From contig NZ_JALLPK010000001.1 of the NCBI RefSeq assembly GCF_023276375.1, positions 2,852,001-2,916,000 of the forward strand: a DNA stretch of 64,000 bases, in the 5' to 3' direction. Shown piece by piece: positions 50,509-59,856 of the stretch (its first letter is position 1; each line of letters starts with the position of its first letter). The notes beneath the pieces were generated by a model. That model was given only the letters and a program-made list of their open reading frames with translations, was not told the DNA's origin and ran no database searches. Made by a program: the position numbers and the translations under genes. Source of the stretch: Halocatena marina. GTDB taxonomy: Archaea > Halobacteriota > Halobacteria > Halobacteriales > Haloarculaceae.

Positions 50509-51750
50509 TCAGGAACTAAGCTGCTCGACGAGCTGTGTGCGGAAGTCTGCGCGGTCGTCGGCGAGATCCCCAACCTCGAGAATCGCTTGGATCTTATCGG
50601 GATCGTCGGTTCGCGCCAAGGCATCGCGGAGGAATTTATTGAGGTCTCTGGACCGTTTCGCAGCCTCGGGATCGAGGGCTTGGCCACACCACACACACAG
50701 TGGTTCGTGTTTGGGCGTCGGCTTCTCGCAGCGGGGGCAATCATGGGGCGCAATATCCTCCTCTTCGGTCTCCTCGACTTCTATTCCGTGGAGTTTGCGG
50801 TATTGTCGGTTCGCAGATTCACGCCCGAATCTAGAGATGTAGCGTGCGGTGTGATCGCTGCCACGCGCGCGCCCTTGACGGTCTTCGATAAGCGTCTGGC
50901 TGGCACCCTGTCGGGCCAGCCAGCAGGCGTTCGACTTCCTGAATGCGGTCGGCGTGACTGGTTTGGTAATTCCGGCGCGTTTCGCAGGCTCCTTGAACAT
51001 CTTGAGATAGCTTCGATAGCTCATCTCAGAGCCATCGGAAAGTTTGCACCACAACGGTGCAGTGTGGTCAGTGCGGCGTGGGTGTTCGACCAACCACCGC
51101 TTTACGAACGGAACAGAAGGGATGAGGTCGATCGATCGCTGTCCGGTCTTACCATCGACACTAACGATAAGGCCGGTGTCAGTATCGGAGACGTCCCCAA
51201 TCTTCAGACCTTCGAGCTCACCACCACGCAAGCCAGCATCGAACTGGAGAGCGATAGCGGCTCGATCGCGGGGATTGTGACACTCCTCAAGCATCGCCTG
51301 GACTTCATCATCCCACGCCAACATCTTCGACGGATCGGGCATGGGATCATAGCTCGATGGCAGGGTCGTAGAGATCCAGCTCAGCGAGTCCGGGATCTCA
51401 TCATCGTCCGCCAGTCGTTTGCCGAAGATGCGGATGGCAACGCGGTAACTGTGGTTCGTTTCTGGCGTCTCATCGAGGTCGTACTCGCTGTGGATCCAAC
51501 GGACGATCTCTTCTGCAGCGTCTCGGTCATCAAGGGCCTCAGCGATCGAGACAGGACAGAGCTCAGACATTCGAACACAATGACGGAGCAGTTTCACATG
51601 ACGGTGCCAGGAGTACGTTTCTCGCAGCAAACTGAGTCGGTCGGAGAATTCAAGCAGCGCCTCACGGTCGGAATCGGATCCGCCGCGTTCATCCGTTTCG
51701 AGTTGCTCCCGAATTACTTCGACTTCCCGCTTGGGTTCCCTCGAAGACAT
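50509..51750 (-). CDS. Tyrosine recombinase / integrase
   Basis: 413 aa. The catalytic domain is C-terminal in fold but followed by a zinc-binding tail: RDRAAIALQFDAGLRGGELE holds Arg I, VTPTAFRKSNACWLARQG is the HxxR-type box in which the His is Thr or Ala (TAFRKS), SDHTARYISRFG provides the later His and the catalytic Tyr (ARYI), and CPRCEKPTPKHEPLCVWCGQ near the end is a CxxC...CxxC knuckle. The N-terminal SAM-like domain spans about 1-140. It probably integrated the surrounding 47.3-52.8 kb patch. The 3' end meets the tiny-ORF cluster. Confidence 0.8.
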   Translation of the reverse strand: MSSREPKREVEVIREQLETDERGGSDSDREALLEFSDRLSLLRETYSWHRHVKLLRHCVRMSELCPVSIAEALDDRDAAEEIVRWIHSEYDLDETPETNHSYRVAIRIFGKRLADDDEIPDSLSWISTTLPSSYDPMPDPSKMLAWDDEVQAMLEECHNPRDRAAIALQFDAGLRGGELEGLKIGDVSDTDTGLIVSVDGKTGQRSIDLIPSVPFVKRWLVEHPRRTDHTAPLWCKLSDGSEMSYRSYLKMFKEPAKRAGITKPVTPTAFRKSNACWLARQGASQTLIEDRQGRARGSDHTARYISRFGRESANRQYRKLHGIEVEETEEEDIAPHDCPRCEKPTPKHEPLCVWCGQALDPEAAKRSRDLNKFLRDALARTDDPDKIQAILEVGDLADDRADFRTQLVEQLSS

Positions 51751-52001
51751 ACCTTTAAGTCATATAGCGTTGGGATTATGAACATGTGGTGCACATCCCG
51801 GCCTAGGCTTAGCTTATTAACGTCGATCACTGTTGTTCTTTGAAAGATGAGCCCTGCGTAGGTTCTTAATGTCCAAACCATCGAGGAGTACGTTCTATTT
51901 CTACCAAATCAGCTGGAAAAGACGGTCGATGAAACCACCAGCAAGACGTTCGCCACCGCACTCGTGCCAACTTATTTAGAAATGCAGCAATTACAGCGAC
52001 C

Positions 52002-52277
52002 ATGTTAGATATTGCCGATGTTCTGCGAGACCACACAGAGAATCGCATTCGAAGGGATGATATCGAGTGTCCAGCCGATAGATGCGAGGGCAGGGCATTC
52101 GATGTTCGCGTGTGGACGACTGCGAACGGGACACCCGAAGGAGCCGCGATTTGCAGAGAATGTGATAGCCGGATCAATATCACCCTGTCCAAATCTGAGC
52201 TGAACAAAATACAAGAGCCACTCAACAGCTTCGAGAAAGAAGTAAAGAATCTACAAAAAGAGCTTGACAACCTCTGA
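52002..52277 (+). CDS. Small zinc-ribbon protein with coiled-coil tail
   Basis: 91 aa. Cysteines in DIECPADRCEG and ICRECDSR make a probable zinc site (about 22-60). The C-terminal 25 residues (NSFEKEVKNLQKELDNL) form a heptad-type coiled coil. It ends two bases before the next gene. Function unknown. Confidence 0.65.
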   Translation: MLDIADVLRDHTENRIRRDDIECPADRCEGRAFDVRVWTTANGTPEGAAICRECDSRINITLSKSELNKIQEPLNSFEKEVKNLQKELDNL

Positions 52278-52279
52278 TT

Positions 52280-52786
52280 ATGGCGATTCTCGACAGCGTC
52301 CTACATTTCCTGCGTGGACATCCACTTCTTTCAGGCGTGACAGTGATGGCTGTTCTCGTGTTCGTTGTTGTCTTCGTTAGATACGTTCTGTTGTACGGAT
52401 ACAAGCGATCACGCGAAGAGACAACTAGTGCTGACGGTCCAGATTGGCAGAGAAAAATCGTCATCGTCGCAAAGGAGGTCCAATGGGTTTGGGAGAGTAA
52501 GTACGTCGAACCAGAATCCCGTGGAGAAGCCTATTCGATAGACGAGGTGAAGGGAGAAATGGGATTGTTGGCGGACAAGCTCGATAGAAATGCGTCAAAC
52601 GTGACTGCGAACGAGGTGCCACCCGAATTTGTAACGATGATATACGAAACCGCACAGAAATGCCGAAGCGTCGAAAGCTGTCTCACAGGAGTTGGACAGA
52701 ATCCGCAGTTCGTAGAAGAAGGAACGAAGGCAGTGGAAGCCGCAGAGAAGTTGGAAAAAGCAGCGCGCCACCATCTGCAATCGTAA
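52280..52786 (+). CDS. Membrane-anchored protein of unknown function
   Basis: 168 aa. One transmembrane segment is clear (about 16-36, LLSGVTVMAVLVFVVVFVRY), followed by a basic stop-transfer (KRSREE) and a mostly helical cytoplasmic part of ~125 residues. No catalytic motif. It is an operon partner of the zinc-ribbon gene. Confidence 0.65.
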   Translation: MAILDSVLHFLRGHPLLSGVTVMAVLVFVVVFVRYVLLYGYKRSREETTSADGPDWQRKIVIVAKEVQWVWESKYVEPESRGEAYSIDEVKGEMGLLADKLDRNASNVTANEVPPEFVTMIYETAQKCRSVESCLTGVGQNPQFVEEGTKAVEAAEKLEKAARHHLQS

Positions 52787-53377
52787 TCGAAGACGAAAGA
52801 CGACGATTAGTTCTCAAACCCGTATTCGAACGTCTGTAAAACGAGGTATCCGCGACAGTCCGCACTTCGAGAGCAAGATTGTGACAAATTCTGATTGAGT
52901 AGATCCGATTCACCCACTCTGAAGAATATTAAAAATGATATAACGAGGATTGAGTGCCTTACGTTTCAATTTCTGTGAACCTACTCACTTCTAAAGAAGA
53001 ACTACCCGACAGACCCAGAAACAGAGATCCCAATGATCAATCGTATGCTCTAGCTACTCGCTGGTTTTGGTGAAGCCAAACCAAATCCATACTCACTGAG
53101 TACACCCAGAAACCGACTAATACGCCGCGTAGCCGTTCGATTGCTGAATGCTCTAATCCTCCGACATCAACCGCCTGAGCCCTTGCTAGATACTCACTTT
53201 CCCTTTAACCCATTGACTGCATTTAGTGCCTGAAAAGCCATTAAAGAGTATTATCATTATAAATCATAACAGTTTTTACTACGGCTGCGGCATCGTCTAA
53301 TGCGCATTAGCAGCGGCGGACACCGCTGTCTAAGGACCCGCTCGATCCGACGGGATACATCGGATCACAGCACAACC
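52787..53377. promoter_or_regulatory. Intergenic region and leader of the isocitrate lyase gene
   Basis: About 590 bases without a supported gene. AT-rich tracts lie at 52925-52960 and 53238-53276, the latter with TATA-like TTATAAATC (53260-53268). Transcription from there would start near 53290, giving a leader of about 90 bases that holds palindromes (next entry). The junction of the accessory patch with core DNA should lie in this interval. Confidence 0.5.
53297..53328. promoter_or_regulatory. Palindrome plus hairpin in the aceA leader
   Basis: CTAATGCGCATTAG (53297-53310) is a perfect 14-base palindrome, followed directly by CAGCGG-CGGACA-CCGCTG (53311-53328), a 6-base-pair hairpin. Both lie between the TATA box and the start at 53378. 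They could be a regulator operator for the glyoxylate pathway or an mRNA structure. Confidence 0.5.
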
Positions 53378-54439
53378 ATGACCGAATCTACCGGCGACGA
53401 TCAGGTCGAAAAGCTCGTGAACAACAGGGAAGCAAGCATTCGAGAGATTGACAACACCGCAGGTCGTGAGTTCCGCGAGTTACTCGATTCGCAGAATTTC
53501 GTGTTCGCACCAGGACTGTATCACGCACTCGATGCCCGTTTGGCAGAGATGGCCGGGCTCGACGCAGCGTACATGAGCGGCTACTCGACCGTGCTCGGAC
53601 AGTTCGGATTTCCGGATCTCGAAATGGTCACGATGACCGAGATGGTCGAGAACGCAAAGCGGATCGTGGAAGCGACGAACCTTCCCGTTATCGCGGACTG
53701 TGACACTGGCTACGGTGGTATTCACAACGTCCGTCGGGCCGTTCGCGAGTACGAGAAGGCGGGCGTCGCTGCAGTTCACATCGAAGACCAGACCACGCCA
53801 AAGCGCTGTGGTCACATCGCCGGAAAGCAGATTGTCTCCCGAGAGAAAGCTGAAGCCCGTTTCTCCGCTGCAGTGGACGCAAAGCAGTCCGACGATACGG
53901 TCATTATCGCCCGCACGGACGCCTACGGCTCGGCCAACGGCGACTGGGACGAACACCTCGCTCGTGGCCGACTCTACTCCGACGCTGGCGTTGATCTCGT
54001 GTGGCCAGAAATGCCCGACCCCTCGCGCGAGGACGCCGTCAACTACGCCGAAACGATCCATGAGACGCACCCGGATCAGAAGCTCGCGTTCAATTACTCA
54101 TCGAGCTTCGCGTGGTCCCAAGAGGAAGACCCGCTCACCTTCGAAGAGCTGGGTGATCTTGGATACAAGTACATCTTTATCACTCTCTTTGGACTTCATT
54201 CGGGCGCACATTCTGTCTACGAGGACTTTTCGAAGCTCGCAGAGAGCGACGAAGAAGCTCAGTTCGACCTCGAAGGTCGCTATCTCGACCACGAAACCGA
54301 GAGTCACCACGAACTCTCGTTCGTCAGCCGATATCAAGACATCGAGGCCGAGTTCGATCCCGAAGCGAAGGCCAGAATGGAGGCCTCAGAGGGCTTCAGC
54401 GAAGAGAAATCAGATCCAATCTCGTCGGATGACGACTAA
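53378..54439 (+). CDS. aceA: Isocitrate lyase
   Basis: 353 aa, beginning [14 protein letters not shown]. It cleaves isocitrate to glyoxylate and succinate. Visible family motifs: [30 protein letters not shown] with the Mg-binding Asp, [20 protein letters not shown] with the KRCGH catalytic motif (KKCGH in bacteria), and [10 protein letters not shown]. It resembles the haloarchaeal lyase, which is shorter than the bacterial one. An in-frame ATG-like extension to 53300 is rejected because it would use the leader palindrome region and is Arg-rich. A CitE-like lyase follows 82 bases later. Confidence 0.9.
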   Translation: MTESTGDDQVEKLVNNREASIREIDNTAGREFRELLDSQNFVFAPGLYHALDARLAEMAGLDAAYMSGYSTVLGQFGFPDLEMVTMTEMVENAKRIVEATNLPVIADCDTGYGGIHNVRRAVREYEKAGVAAVHIEDQTTPKRCGHIAGKQIVSREKAEARFSAAVDAKQSDDTVIIARTDAYGSANGDWDEHLARGRLYSDAGVDLVWPEMPDPSREDAVNYAETIHETHPDQKLAFNYSSSFAWSQEEDPLTFEELGDLGYKYIFITLFGLHSGAHSVYEDFSKLAESDEEAQFDLEGRYLDHETESHHELSFVSRYQDIEAEFDPEAKARMEASEGFSEEKSDPISSDDD

Positions 54440-54521
54440 CCGATCTGTCCAAATATACCACGCTACAAGATAGCGAGCACCACAATCTACATAATCACAT
54501 ACATCATTAACAAATACGAAA

Positions 54522-55436
54522 ATGAGTGAGGAAATCAAGCTCCGACGGTCACAGCTTGCAGTCCCGGGGAGTAACCCGGACTTCATCGCGAAAGCACCGA
54601 CATCTGGCGCTGACGAGGCGTTCCTCGACCTTGAGGACAGCGTTGCACCGAATAAAAAAGTCGAATCGCGCGACAACGTGATCGAGGGACTCATCGAGCA
54701 CGATTGGAGCAACACCTTACCGTGCTACCGGATGAACGGCGTCGATACGAAGTGGTGGTACGGAGACATCATCGAAGTCATCGGCGAGGCAGGCGAGTAC
54801 GTCGACACCATCATGGTGCCGATGGCGAACAACCCGGGAGTCGTCGAATCTGTCGACAACCTCCTTACTGCTGTCGAGGAGAACAACGATCTTCCTGTTG
54901 GTGAGATTGGCCTTCAGTGCCAGATCGAACACGCTGAAGGAATGACCAAAATATCGGAAGTCGCAACCGCCTCCGATCGGATCGAATCGCTCGTGTTCGG
55001 CCCTGGTGATTACACTGCTAGCGTTGATGCCGCCGGTCTGACCATCGGTTCCGGAGAAGGGTACCCTGGTCACTACTGGCATTATCAACTCTCTCGCATT
55101 GCCCACGTCGCAAAATCACACGGGATGCAGGTCATCGACGGACCATTCTCCGATATCGACGACGGGGAAGGATTCCGTGATTCCTGTCGAAATGCCGCAC
55201 GGCTTGGCTGTGATGGTAAGTGGGCCATCCACCCGAGCCAGATCGAACCGGCAAACGAGGTCTTCGCACCGAGCCGAGAGGAGGCCGACCGAGCAAAGCG
55301 CATCGTCGAAGAGTACGAAGCGGCCACCGAAGGTGGTGCCGGTGCGGTTAAAATTGATGGCGAGATGGTCGATGAGGCGACCCGCAAAATGGCCGCCAAC
55401 ATCATGCGACAAGCTGACGAAGCTGGGATGTACTGA
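54522..55436 (+). CDS. HpcH/HpaI-family (CitE-like) lyase: malyl-CoA or methylmalyl-CoA type
   Basis: 304 aa. Signature segments: LAVPGSNPDFIAKAPTSGAD, AFLDLEDSVAPNKK, IMVPMANNPG, CQIEHAEGM, VFGPGDYTAS, and WAIHPSQIEPANEVFAPS. The Glu in LEDSV and the Asp in GPGDY are the Mg ligands of the family. Members either cleave malyl-CoA and beta-methylmalyl-CoA or, in the presence of a thioesterase, supply malate from glyoxylate. Next to isocitrate lyase it likely serves glyoxylate metabolism or the methylaspartate route. The dedicated haloarchaeal malate synthase is, as I recall, longer (~430 aa), so I do not call it aceB. Confidence 0.75.
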   Translation: MSEEIKLRRSQLAVPGSNPDFIAKAPTSGADEAFLDLEDSVAPNKKVESRDNVIEGLIEHDWSNTLPCYRMNGVDTKWWYGDIIEVIGEAGEYVDTIMVPMANNPGVVESVDNLLTAVEENNDLPVGEIGLQCQIEHAEGMTKISEVATASDRIESLVFGPGDYTASVDAAGLTIGSGEGYPGHYWHYQLSRIAHVAKSHGMQVIDGPFSDIDDGEGFRDSCRNAARLGCDGKWAIHPSQIEPANEVFAPSREEADRAKRIVEEYEAATEGGAGAVKIDGEMVDEATRKMAANIMRQADEAGMY

Positions 55437-55846
55437 CGGGTCGACGAACGTACTCGCTCTTCTTTATTTTGTGAAACCACCATTGGCTTCAATTATCTAA
55501 CCCGACTATACTGGAAGTGTGAGGAAATCAATTGGAAGATAGACCAATCCCTGCTGCGCGTGAGTATTGGTGAACCATGTGGCAAGTATGACGCTTTACA
55601 AGTGTCCAAAACCGACTTCCCAATCGTTTACTTCTTGGACAAAATACAACCTTATATTGTCTACATTCTACTGTAAATACTACAATCCATAACTTACACC
55701 CATTAAAATTGGATATTTTCAACTCAACGTTTATATATGTCCATTCCATCCTATTCCGACGTGAAGTACTATCCGAATGAACGGCTGTTTGGGGAAAAGG
55801 TGGACAAACATCAATATATATCAGAGTATGGTTTTCAGGTGGTTAG
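55437..55846. promoter_or_regulatory. Intergenic region upstream of the ammonium transporter
   Basis: 410 bases, AT-rich, no gene. TATA-like elements occur at 55729-55739 (TTTATATATG) and 55813-55821 (ATATATATC), the second about 26-34 bases upstream of the amt start at 55847, consistent with a short leader. Nitrogen-responsive control is expected. Confidence 0.5.
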
Positions 55847-57535
55847 ATGAGTGAGTCTGTGCTATTACAGATGGATCCAACAGCAATTACGGAGGCAATC
55901 AACTACGTCTGGGTGCTCGTCGTAACCTTCCTCATCTTCTTCATGCACGCCGGCTTTGCGATGTTAGAAGCAGGGCAGGTGCGCTCGAAGAACGTTGCTA
56001 ACCAGTTGACGAAGAACATGCTCACGTGGAGTGTGGGAGTCATTGTGTTCTTCCTCGTCGGCTCGGGGGTTGAGGCGTTCACTGCAGCCCTCACGGCAGG
56101 TGGTGAGTACGGAAACTTCTTCGCCATCCTCTCTCCAGATCAATCGCTGGTGTGGGTCGACTGGCTGTTCGGAGCGGTGTTCGCGATGACTGCTGCGACC
56201 ATCGTTAGTGGGGCAGTCGCAGGGCGCATGAAGCTTCGTGCGTACGTTACCTACACCATCCTACTGGCAGCAGTGATCTATCCCGTCGTGACGGGACTGA
56301 CGTGGGCCGGTGGCTGGCTCGACACGATCGGTTTTACTGATTTCGCTGGCGGGATGATTGTCCACGGGATGGGAGGCATCGCGGGGCTCACCGCCGCGTG
56401 GATCGTCGGACCCCGACTCAACCGGTTCAACAGCGATGGAACCGCGAACGTCATTCCGGGTCACTCGATTACCTTTGCGGTATTGGGAACCCTGATTCTC
56501 TGCTTTGGGTGGTACGGCTTCAACGTCGGCACTGCAGCCACACCGCTCGCAGAAGGGGCAACGGGACTTGCCGCCTTCCAAAGCGTCGGACGAGTGGCGC
56601 TAACGACGACGCTCGGGATGGCTGCGGGTGCCATCGGAGCAGGCGTCGTTTCGCTCGTGAAAACGAAGAAAGTCGATACGCTGTACGTTGCAAACGGAAT
56701 GCTCGCTGGACTCGTTGGCATCACGAGTAATACGGATCTCATCACGTGGTACGGTGCGCTCTTCATCGGCCTCATCGCAGGAGCACAGCTACCGATTGTG
56801 TTCGAAATGATCGAAAAGCGGCTACAGATCGATGACGTGTGTGCGGTGTTCTCGGTCCACGGCAGTGCGGGCGTCATTGGTGCGCTCTTGCTCGGCGTTC
56901 CGCTGTTCACCATCCCAGATGCGGGTGTGAGCTTCGTCGATCAACTGATCGGAGTCGTCGTCATCGCTGGATGGACGATCTTCGCTACGGCAGTCATCTT
57001 CGGTGCGCTGAAGGCCATCGGACAGATCCGTGTTTCCGAAGGACACGAATTCGACGGACTCGACATCAGTGAACACGGCGTCGAGACCTATCCGGAGTTC
57101 GGATTAGACGATACGACAGCAACCGACGGTGGAGGTATCCCACCCTCGGACGACGATACACTCCGTGCCGATGGTGGACTCACAAACAACGGCGAGATCA
57201 AAATGGTCATGGCCTACGTCCGGCCGGACAAACTCGCTGCGGTCAAACGGGCGCTGGCCGAAACCGGAGCCCCGTCGCTGACTGTGACGAACGTCTCCGG
57301 ACGTGGTTCACAACCCGCGAAAAAAGGTCAATGGAGAGGTGAGGAGTACACTGTCGATCTCCACCAAAAGGTGAAAATAGAATGTATCGTTGCAGACATC
57401 TCTGCCGAAGCGGTTGCTGAGGCGATCTGTGAGGCGGCCCGAACGGAGGACCCTGGCGACGGAAAGGTGTTCATTCTCCCTGTCGAAGAGGCATATCAGG
57501 TACGCACCGGAAAAACCGGCCGCGACGCAGTCTAA
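55847..57535 (+). CDS. amt: Ammonium transporter fused to a PII (GlnB/GlnK) domain
   Basis: 562 aa. Residues ~1-405 form an Amt/MEP channel with 11 transmembrane segments; the signatures [32 protein letters not shown] and the HSITFAVLG and [17 protein letters not shown] blocks include the twin pore histidines. After an acidic linker (about 405-446) residues ~447-562 are a complete PII domain: [24 protein letters not shown], the T-loop with Tyr in RGEEYTVDL, and the C-terminal [22 protein letters not shown] proteins normally bind the transporter separately to shut the pore; here the sensor is covalently attached. Confidence 0.92.
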   Translation: MSESVLLQMDPTAITEAINYVWVLVVTFLIFFMHAGFAMLEAGQVRSKNVANQLTKNMLTWSVGVIVFFLVGSGVEAFTAALTAGGEYGNFFAILSPDQSLVWVDWLFGAVFAMTAATIVSGAVAGRMKLRAYVTYTILLAAVIYPVVTGLTWAGGWLDTIGFTDFAGGMIVHGMGGIAGLTAAWIVGPRLNRFNSDGTANVIPGHSITFAVLGTLILCFGWYGFNVGTAATPLAEGATGLAAFQSVGRVALTTTLGMAAGAIGAGVVSLVKTKKVDTLYVANGMLAGLVGITSNTDLITWYGALFIGLIAGAQLPIVFEMIEKRLQIDDVCAVFSVHGSAGVIGALLLGVPLFTIPDAGVSFVDQLIGVVVIAGWTIFATAVIFGALKAIGQIRVSEGHEFDGLDISEHGVETYPEFGLDDTTATDGGGIPPSDDDTLRADGGLTNNGEIKMVMAYVRPDKLAAVKRALAETGAPSLTVTNVSGRGSQPAKKGQWRGEEYTVDLHQKVKIECIVADISAEAVAEAICEAARTEDPGDGKVFILPVEEAYQVRTGKTGRDAV

Positions 57536-57556
57536 TCGAAACGGTTTATCCTTTTT

Positions 57557-58024
57557 ATGACAAATAAATGTGATGATCTCGACAGACGTATCATAGATGC
57601 GTTGTTACGCGACGGTCGAGCAACGATCCTTGCTGTCGCAGAGCAGACTGCTATTCCAGCGACGACCGTCCAAAAGCGGCTGAGTCAACTGCACGAGAAC
57701 GGTGTCATCAGCGGCTACGAATCTCGAATCGACTACTCACAGTTCGGCTACGAACTGACCGCGATCTTCAAGCTCGACCTGAACGGCGATGCGACCGAGC
57801 GGTTCGTGAATGAGCTCCGAGAAGAACCGCACATCATCAGTATCTATGAGGTCACTGGTAAGTTTGACCTCCTTGCAATCGGGAAATACACCGACACTGT
57901 ATCGATGAATGAGCAGATCAAATCGATACTGACGGACACTACAATTCGGACAGGAGATACCAGCATCGTCCTCGATACAGTGCTGGAGGGTAAGCCGGTC
58001 GATTTGATCGGCGAGATCCGCTAG
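57557..58024 (+). CDS. Lrp/AsnC-family transcriptional regulator
   Basis: 155 aa. N-terminal HTH (LDRRIIDALLRDGRATILAV, then TAIPATTVQKRLSQLHENGV) plus C-terminal RAM/ACT-like domain (LTAIFKLDLNGDATERFVNE, then ISIYEVTGKFDLLAIGKY). Such proteins bind amino acids or related effectors as octamers. It lies 21 bases after the ammonium transporter and may regulate nitrogen assimilation. The last ~18 bases are overlapped by the end of the opposite-strand nirA remnant. Confidence 0.9.
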   Translation: MTNKCDDLDRRIIDALLRDGRATILAVAEQTAIPATTVQKRLSQLHENGVISGYESRIDYSQFGYELTAIFKLDLNGDATERFVNELREEPHIISIYEVTGKFDLLAIGKYTDTVSMNEQIKSILTDTTIRTGDTSIVLDTVLEGKPVDLIGEIR

Positions 58025-58750
58025 CGTGATCGCATCCTCAGCGCTCAATCGACCAACAGCGACGTTCAAACCAACGTAGTAGCGCCCGTCCTGTTGCTCG
58101 TGAACCCCGATATGGTCGTGTTTTCCGGCGGTGGGAGGTTTTCCCGCGTTGTACGTGTAATCAGTACGGAGATTCGTCCCTGCAGGCTCCACCGGGAAAT
58201 CGACGTGTCCTTCGAGTTCCTCTCTGATGACATCAGTTCCCCAATCGTCGACGAAGAAGCGAGCCCGGTTCTTATTCCGATTCTGCCTATTCCCTTCGTC
58301 GTGGTACAGTTCGATGAATGCACGGACAATTTCAGTAGCGTGAGTGGGTTCGACGAAGATGTCGAGTGAGCGGGCTCGCCGTGGTTCACGGCCGCCGAGT
58401 CCGCCGCCGACGCGGATATTGAATCCTTTGATTTCCGTGTTATCTCGCCGTTTCCGTGCTGGCTCCAACGCCACATCGTTGATCGAATCCTGCGCGCATT
58501 CCTCTCGACAGCCCGTTACACTAATGTTGAACTTCCGGGGCATGTTACAAAGGCGTCGTTACGAATGCTCACTTGAATCTCATCGAGTTGCGCATGCATC
58601 TCGATGTACTCGTGGCGGTCTTTTCCGGCGACAGGACAATCAGGGATATTCCGCATTGTATCACCACCGGCCGACCGGGAGGTCACACCGACTGATTCAA
58701 GCACAGCCCAAATCTCAGGAACGTCCGCGAGTTCGATCCAGTGGACGATC
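58007..58750 (-). pseudogene. nirA: Assimilatory nitrite reductase remnant (frameshifted, truncated at both ends)
   Basis: Two leftward frames together reproduce part of ferredoxin-nitrite reductase. The upstream one reads WIELADVPEIWAVLESVGVT, then SRSAGGDTMRNIPDCPVAGK, then EIQVSIRNDAFVT; about two bases are missing near 58545, and the other frame continues MPRKFNISVTGCREECAQDS, then GFNIRVGGGLGGREPRRARS, then YVGLNVAVGRLSAEDAITLA, stopping making sense at ADLAD (about 58007). About 245 residues of an expected ~580 survive, lacking the N-terminus and the C-terminal siroheme/4Fe-4S cysteines. It is dead, and lies next to the transporter and Lrp genes where nitrate assimilation genes often sit. 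Confidence 0.8.
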
Positions 58751-58858
58751 GATGAATTTACAATGGTAATTAATCTGTAAAAGGGTCATTCGATCGACCT
58801 CAGTTCGAACGAATGCAAACCCATTAGCGCATCCGTCGACTGTTTTCGGATAATGGGG

Positions 58859-59380
58859 ATGATCCGTATTGTGTGGGGAGCCGCTCACGCACCGACAGCG
58901 ATGGCGTCCTACGACGCAGCACTCGCAGAAGCGAACGTCCACAACTACAACCTCGTGCACGTCTCATCAGTAATACCATCCAACGCGACTGTCGAGGCGG
59001 TGGGAACGGCACCGAATCTCGGACCTGTCGGAGAACAATTGACGGTCGTCGAAAGCCGGGAAACCGTCTCGGAGGGTCTGGCCGTTGCCGGGCTCGGATG
59101 GGCAAGCGAACCATCCGGACGGGGGATTTTCTACGAAGCGGGTGGAACCGATCCCGATGATGTTGAGACTCGAATCGAACGCGGACTCACTGCGGGGCGC
59201 ACGCTGAGAGACTGGCAGTTCACCGACGAAGGTCGCAAGATCGTGACAGCCAACAACGACGAGAGCAAGAGCAGCGACCGGAGCGAAACCGGGGCAAAAA
59301 CAGTGTCCGAGCAATCAACATCGGGGTACACGACGGCGGTTGTCCTCGCAGTTTACGGCGATAGCACGCCGTTGATCTAA
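58859..59380 (+). CDS. pdaD: Pyruvoyl-dependent arginine decarboxylase
   Basis: 173 aa (an ATG two codons upstream at 58853 is also possible). It converts arginine to agmatine, used for archaeal polyamine and agmatidine synthesis. The opening MIRIVWGAAHAPTAMASYDA and the self-cleavage region LVHVSSVIPSN (Ser-Ser site about residues 40-42) fit the family; cleavage makes a beta chain and a pyruvoyl-headed alpha chain. The C-terminal ~45 residues include a polar insert (SKSSDRSETGAKT) before a final strand. It lies in core DNA. Confidence 0.85.
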   Translation: MIRIVWGAAHAPTAMASYDAALAEANVHNYNLVHVSSVIPSNATVEAVGTAPNLGPVGEQLTVVESRETVSEGLAVAGLGWASEPSGRGIFYEAGGTDPDDVETRIERGLTAGRTLRDWQFTDEGRKIVTANNDESKSSDRSETGAKTVSEQSTSGYTTAVVLAVYGDSTPLI

Positions 59381-59421
59381 TCACGCATCATTTATATACA
59401 TGCTACTCCTTGGACGCTCGA

Positions 59422-59757
59422 ATGCACGGTAACACACCATATGCGGGTCGACCGGCGGATACTCCTGAACTCTCCGCTGAGCAAATCAGATCACTCCGGA
59501 GCGACATCGCAAATGTGACCAAACAAACACGCGCGCTTCTTCCCGATGAATTCGTCGTCGGATCGGAGCTGCGTGAGGGAAACGACGGGACACTGGCAAC
59601 TGTCGCCGTTCAGCCGCCTGTCGGACGAGTCATCTCGACTGGCGTCCCGACCGATGCGACGGATAAGGATCACAGCAGATTGGCCCGCGAACTTGCCGCC
59701 GGAGCAGCACTACAGGTGAAACGTGCCGTCAACGATATCGAGCCGACCGCAGGATAG
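59422..59757 (+). CDS. Haloarchaeal DUF5811-type protein
   Basis: 111 aa from the ATG at 59422. A TATA box TTTATATAC (59391-59399) lies about 27 bases upstream, so the mRNA is nearly leaderless. The start MHGNTPYAGRPADTPELSAE and the block LRSDIANVTKQTRALLPDEF are typical of a small conserved haloarchaeal family without known function. Predicted soluble with N-terminal helix and beta-rich middle. Conserved next to arginine decarboxylase in my recollection of related genomes, but that is not proven here. Confidence 0.65.
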   Translation: MHGNTPYAGRPADTPELSAEQIRSLRSDIANVTKQTRALLPDEFVVGSELREGNDGTLATVAVQPPVGRVISTGVPTDATDKDHSRLARELAAGAALQVKRAVNDIEPTAG

Positions 59758-59856
59758 CAATTCCACCTCCGCTTACTCGTATTTGAATACAGTTCGTCGG
59801 CGTTATCGTGCGCAAGCGCCGATCTGGGCACACTGAAGTTTCCTATTGGGAAGTAT

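Noticed and set aside
53281..53330. tRNA-like sequence in the aceA leader
   Set aside because: The G/C-rich palindromes do not form a cloverleaf and lack a T-loop (GTTCGAxTC).
54522..55436. Naming the gene aceB (malate synthase)
   Set aside because: The 304-aa CitE-like sequence is shorter than the ~430-aa haloarchaeal malate synthase I recall, and the signatures fit malyl-CoA-type lyases.
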